From assembly GCA_029959195.1 (NCBI GenBank), contig CP114118.1:992001-1056000 (forward strand): DNA of 64,000 nt. Direction: 5' to 3'. Positions 60,588 through 64,000 of this stretch are shown here, piece after piece (the stretch's first letter is position 1; every line of letters begins with the position of its first letter). The DNA comes from Dictyophora rubrovolvata. Its lineage: Eukaryota; Basidiomycota; Agaricomycetes; Phallales; Phallaceae. The notes under the pieces were generated by a model. That model worked only from the letters and a program-made list of their open reading frames with translations. It was not told the DNA's origin and searched no databases. Made by a program: the position numbers and the translations under genes.

Positions 60588-61926
60588 TAATGTGGTACAA
60601 GATTAAAGTTAAATGTTAGAGGTAGACTAGCAGAAGAAAAGGGGAGTTTCCCGCCGCATACGGATGGTGGGGTCTTTTATATGCAAATCCGCAATGACCA
60701 TCAATAGAGATCATGAATATATTGCGCAAATAGAAAGCTTTCCTTGCCTCATGTGAATTGATTGTGTCATTCATGAAGACCCTGGGACTGCCAGGGAGCA
60801 CCACTGGCTGCTTGATGTCCATTGGTCCTATACTAACCGAAAATCAATTGAGACCTAGTTTAGTATTAATACGGAATAGCAATTTCATAATGTCCACATC
60901 TTTGATTTTTCTTGTGTAGCTCACTGTGTATTGAATCCTATATTTCGTTGGCGCACTCCAATTTTAGTGATACTACCTGCCATCAGCCGTTTGATCATCA
61001 TGTTTTTACGGGTCAGGCCGAGTGGAGATTTTGTCTTCTTTACGACTGTCCCGTGTAATAAGGACGCAGTTGCTAGTCTCATGACTCTGTTTAAATCACG
61101 ATCACGGTTGTGTGTAGGAAGCGCAGCAGCGACAGTTGCTTCTCAAGTTACCAGCCTTAAAATCTCCCATACTGTATGAGAAAGCATTCCTACGAATGTT
61201 TTTCCTCAAAAGAACTGACACTTGACGTAGCAGTCGTTAGTCGATTCGGCACACTGGCGGTGATCTCAATGGTCATTTTGGGAAGCCGAACGCTCATGTC
61301 AGCTTTGAGAGCCGGGTTTTATTTTCCCATAATTCATCATACCTCTCTTTGTATCTGCACCAATTTGGTGCATTGCATCGTACCGGTTATCAAATGACGC
61401 CGTTTTGTTTATAAACTCGACAAAAATTGCAAACGTCTGGTGGCTTATACCAACGATGGGCGTTGTGTCTCTGAGTGAAAGATGTCGTTACAGCTCCAAC
61501 AGGCTGTCATACATAAACGGACAGGAATAGAAGAAACCTCACATTCATTTTACTTCCACAAGCCGCAGTCTGAGACGAGTTATCGTTAGAGGTCGCTGAT
61601 GCTTCATTCACCAAGTAATAATCAGACTGGATGTTCGGAGAAAACAATTGGTGATGTGCGTAGTCGAGTATCAGCCCAGTTCCATACGTCACCAGGTCCT
61701 TTTTTGTTTTATTGACGCTGTATTGGTAACAATGGATACCGCCAATTCCCAACAAAACATTATAGCGGTGAGTTACTTGTTGATATTTTAGGGCTACCAA
61801 ATAAGACTATAAAACGACAGGCGTTAATAGCGCTTTGTAAAAAATGCTAAAGAACATAATGTACTTTCCGTAGCCGTGTCTATACTCTTTTCTTTGTTGA
61901 GAAAAAGACTGTTGGATACTTCATAA
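60588..61926. other. Stretch without a convincing gene
   Basis: 1.34 kb between two minus-strand genes. Short frames occur on the minus strand, for example an ATG frame 60822-60616 (MDIKQPVVLPGSPRVF) and 61800-61507, and on the plus strand at 60931-61179, but I see no family motif and could not splice them into a longer protein. Confidence 0.4.
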
Positions 61927-62356
61927 TCACGAAAAGGCTTTCTCTGCATTTTCCGCCGATCGTTCTCTTTGAAGTCGAGAGGTATAAGATCGACTGATGG
62001 TATTAACTGTCGTTCAATAGTGATTAGCTGAGAACATGTAGTACCAGATACAGTTAATAGACTCACATGCTTCCATGTATCGGTCCATACATCGCCTCAA
62101 ACACGTCTAAACCAAAAATTAAGAATGTAAGCATAAAACATTTATTCCTTGACAAATGTATGCCGACCTCATCTGAGCTAGAAAGTCCTTTTGCAGAAGG
62201 TTTGGTGATGCATCGAGCATAGCACTTTTTGGTCATCGAGTTGAGGAGTTCCTGGGCATTCATCATTGCCATTTCTTGTTTCATTTGAGCCATAAGCCTT
62301 TGTTTGATGGATTCCGAGTCCGACCCACGAGATGACGAACCAAGAAAGCTCGACAT
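61927..62356 (-). CDS. TIM13: TIM13-like small Tim chaperone of the mitochondrial intermembrane space
   Basis: Exons 62356-62168, 62106-62067 and 62006-61927 join in phase to 102 residues. Small Tim twin CX3C motifs are present: CYARC near residue 46 and CLRRC near residue 67, 16 residues apart as in the family. The start MSSFLGSSS and the central QEMAMMNAQELLNSMTKKC fit Tim13, and the last exon gives FNTISRSYTSRL, the family end. With Tim8 it ferries hydrophobic proteins such as Tim23 across the intermembrane space. The third exon starts at 62006 rather than at a closer AG, because only this restores the conserved end. Confidence 0.88.
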
Positions 62357-62918
62357 TTTTTGAGAGCGACGTGAGTAGTGGAACGTCTAAGATACTTTTA
62401 GTAATGTGTGGTGACGTATCTGTGACAATATACATACAGCACGTGACATGGTTTTCCTCATTTTTTCCTTTAGCTTGAGCGTTGAACGTTAATTTTTAAA
62501 CAAATGATGACGATGTCGGAGAAATTATCCGTTTCAACTGAACATTTCAATTCAATGAAGTGGAGTAGTGAATGACTGGCGAAACGTTCAACGAAACAAC
62601 TGATGAAACGGCTTGGAAGTGGCCTAGGTCCTGCTCTGACCAGCATTGAATTCGTTGACAATTTATGTTGCTAAAATGCAGGAAATAGGAATGCAAAAGC
62701 ACTATTTGACAAGCTGAAGGTACAGACGTATCGGGTTTTTGATAGGCAGTCTCAGTTATTGGTTGAAAAGGGAAATTGAAGCACGTGAAGTAATACCAAG
62801 TTTGTGCAAAGTTTCAAGTTGTTTTCATTTCAATAAGATAACGCCATTCATCCTTCCATGTCGAATGTGACATCTTCTATTCTTCGCTCCACCTTTTTTT
62901 CCTCCTCTCCACATCATC
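62357..62918. promoter_or_regulatory. Divergent promoter between TIM13 and the MFS transporter
   Basis: 562 bases with two CACGTG boxes, at 62440-62445 (followed by AC) and 62782-62787, and an ATTGG near 62760. CACGTG is the core bound by Cbf1/Pho4-type bHLH factors in fungi. A C/T-rich tract (62870-62910) lies just before the transporter ATG. Confidence 0.5.
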
Positions 62919-64000
62919 ATGGATGAGGAAAAGCACATGGCCGCTGACAGTAAGGTGTCGGAATCGCACCATATACCTATTACTACCGATGAAACACCGC
63001 TGGAAGAGGGCGTTGACAGGACATATCAGTTGAAGAGTCAGCTCGGTGAGCTATCAGAGTTCAGAGATAAATCATGATGTTTTTGCTGAGTATAAGGGCG
63101 GGGGGGAAAGTAAATGAATGCTTACAGAATGAGTTGAGCCCGTTGACGTTTCTCTTTCGAGTGTTGCTCTTCCTGACACGTTCGTAATTAATAGAATTGG
63201 CTGGGGTCGGTACCAAGTGGCTCTCTTCATCGTATCCGGGTTTGGCTGGGCAGCGGATGGTAAAGTCTTGGAGGGTCTGATTGAACAAACATATACACTA
63301 ACCAAGAGATAACTTTACGATAGAAATATGGCTACAGGGTGATGATCCTTTCCTCCGCTATCAATACTTGCCTAGTGACTTGATAACTTTCAGGACTGTC
63401 TCTCATACTTCCACAAATCACACTAGAAATGAACCCGCCTCATATCGCTTTCGCAACCCTGGCTACGTACACGGGACTGATAGTTGGTGCGACCACTTGG
63501 GTGAGTATATCTTCCAATTCAATTGTGATCAAGGGATTGACCATGCGTTTTCAGGGCGTTTTGGCAGATGCTATAGGCAGACGACTTTCATGGAACGTAA
63601 GTTGGAATTGACCAGCTAACTAGGAGTCTGTTTGCTTCATTGAATGCAGATCACCCTGTTTCTGGCCGGTGTATTTGGCATCGCCGCAGGCGGCGCCAAG
63701 GACTTCATCACCCTATGCGCATTACTGGCTTGCCTAGGCTTTGGCGTTGGAGGAAAGTGAGTGGTCATTGTGAAGAGTCCATTTACCCCCCAACTTATAG
63801 GCCGTTTTTTAAAGCTTACCTGTGGACGGTAAATCCCCTCATGAGCTTCAGATTACACATTTAAACATTTATGATACAGGTGCTTTATACCTTGAGCACA
63901 TACCTCAAAGCCATCAGGTAATGTATATATATATACATTATCGGAGGAAATCTATGCTAATAATGCTAATATGCCAGTGGACGCTGACTTTACTTTCCGT
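62919..64000 (+). CDS. MFS transporter, SV2/sugar-porter-like (N-terminal part)
   Basis: Major-facilitator protein cut by the right edge. It starts MDEEKHMAADSKVSESHH at 62919 with a polar cytosolic tail. Then GWGRYQVALFIVSGFGWAAD, EIWLQG (a 15-nt exon, 63324-63338), LSLILPQITLEMNPPHIAF, ATYTGLIVGATTWGVLADAI, GRR (the MFS loop 2-3 DAIGRR), ITLFLAGVFGIAAGG, LCALLACLGFGVGG, NLPVDG (a 14-nt exon, 63815-63828) and ALYLEHIPQSHQ before WTLTLLS at the edge. N-PVDGA-Y-E is typical of a fungal MFS group related to SV2/phosphate and organic-anion porters. Substrate unknown. The exon(s) between 63046 and 63190 are unresolved. Confidence 0.8.
63919..63940. repeat. 22-base perfect AT palindrome inside an intron
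   Basis: A TAATG, alternating TA tract and CATTA form an exact 22-base palindrome at the 5' end of the last visible intron of the transporter; the donor GTAATG overlaps it. Confidence 0.75.

Overview
The window is nuclear DNA of a filamentous basidiomycete, most likely a mushroom-forming agaricomycete. Almost every gene is cut by many introns of about 50 to 60 bases with GT..AG ends, intergenic gaps are short, and the gene content is fungal (CGR1, VPS18, LAS1, TIM13, GET4, RTA1-like, DUF7702-like and fungal_trans regulators). All models were made by hand-splicing reading frames, so exon edges without stated phases are approximate. No tRNA, rRNA, CRISPR array or recognisable transposon was found.

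Positions 1-27038 are a dense housekeeping block. They hold a cut-off gene, CGR1 (rRNA processing), VPS18 and VPS51 head to head (endosome/vacuole and Golgi tethering), an SRPK-like kinase head to head with an SHB17-like sugar bisphosphatase, a long coiled-coil protein, a dual-specificity phosphatase, an RTA1-like membrane protein, a nuclear-looking unknown, a single-pass Ser/Thr-rich membrane protein, LAS1 (pre-rRNA nuclease) and a divergent beta-tubulin.

Positions 27484-36849 are a cluster of three ferric-reductase-like flavocytochromes. The two minus-strand copies have palindromic ATCWGATAA elements upstream, the form bound by iron-sensing GATA repressors of fungi; the third copy has none that I can see. 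Two DUF7702-like multi-pass membrane paralogs, head to head, follow at 38041-41325. A fungal_trans-type regulator lies at 42795-45257.

Positions 45745-53142 are the most unusual part. Two near-identical arms of about 2 kb, each carrying a complete FAD monooxygenase with its promoter, face each other across a 3.46 kb spacer that contains one intron-packed formamidase gene. This large imperfect palindrome looks like a recent inverted duplication around a nitrogen-release gene, and the differences between arms are strongly biased towards A/T.

Positions 54768-64000 return to housekeeping genes: a Dpb11/Rad4/TopBP1-like BRCT protein, GET4, an unknown, TIM13 and the first part of an MFS transporter. 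A theme of the whole window is very small exons (6, 8, 10, 12, 14 and 15 nt) that are needed to restore conserved motifs and that ordinary gene finders would miss.
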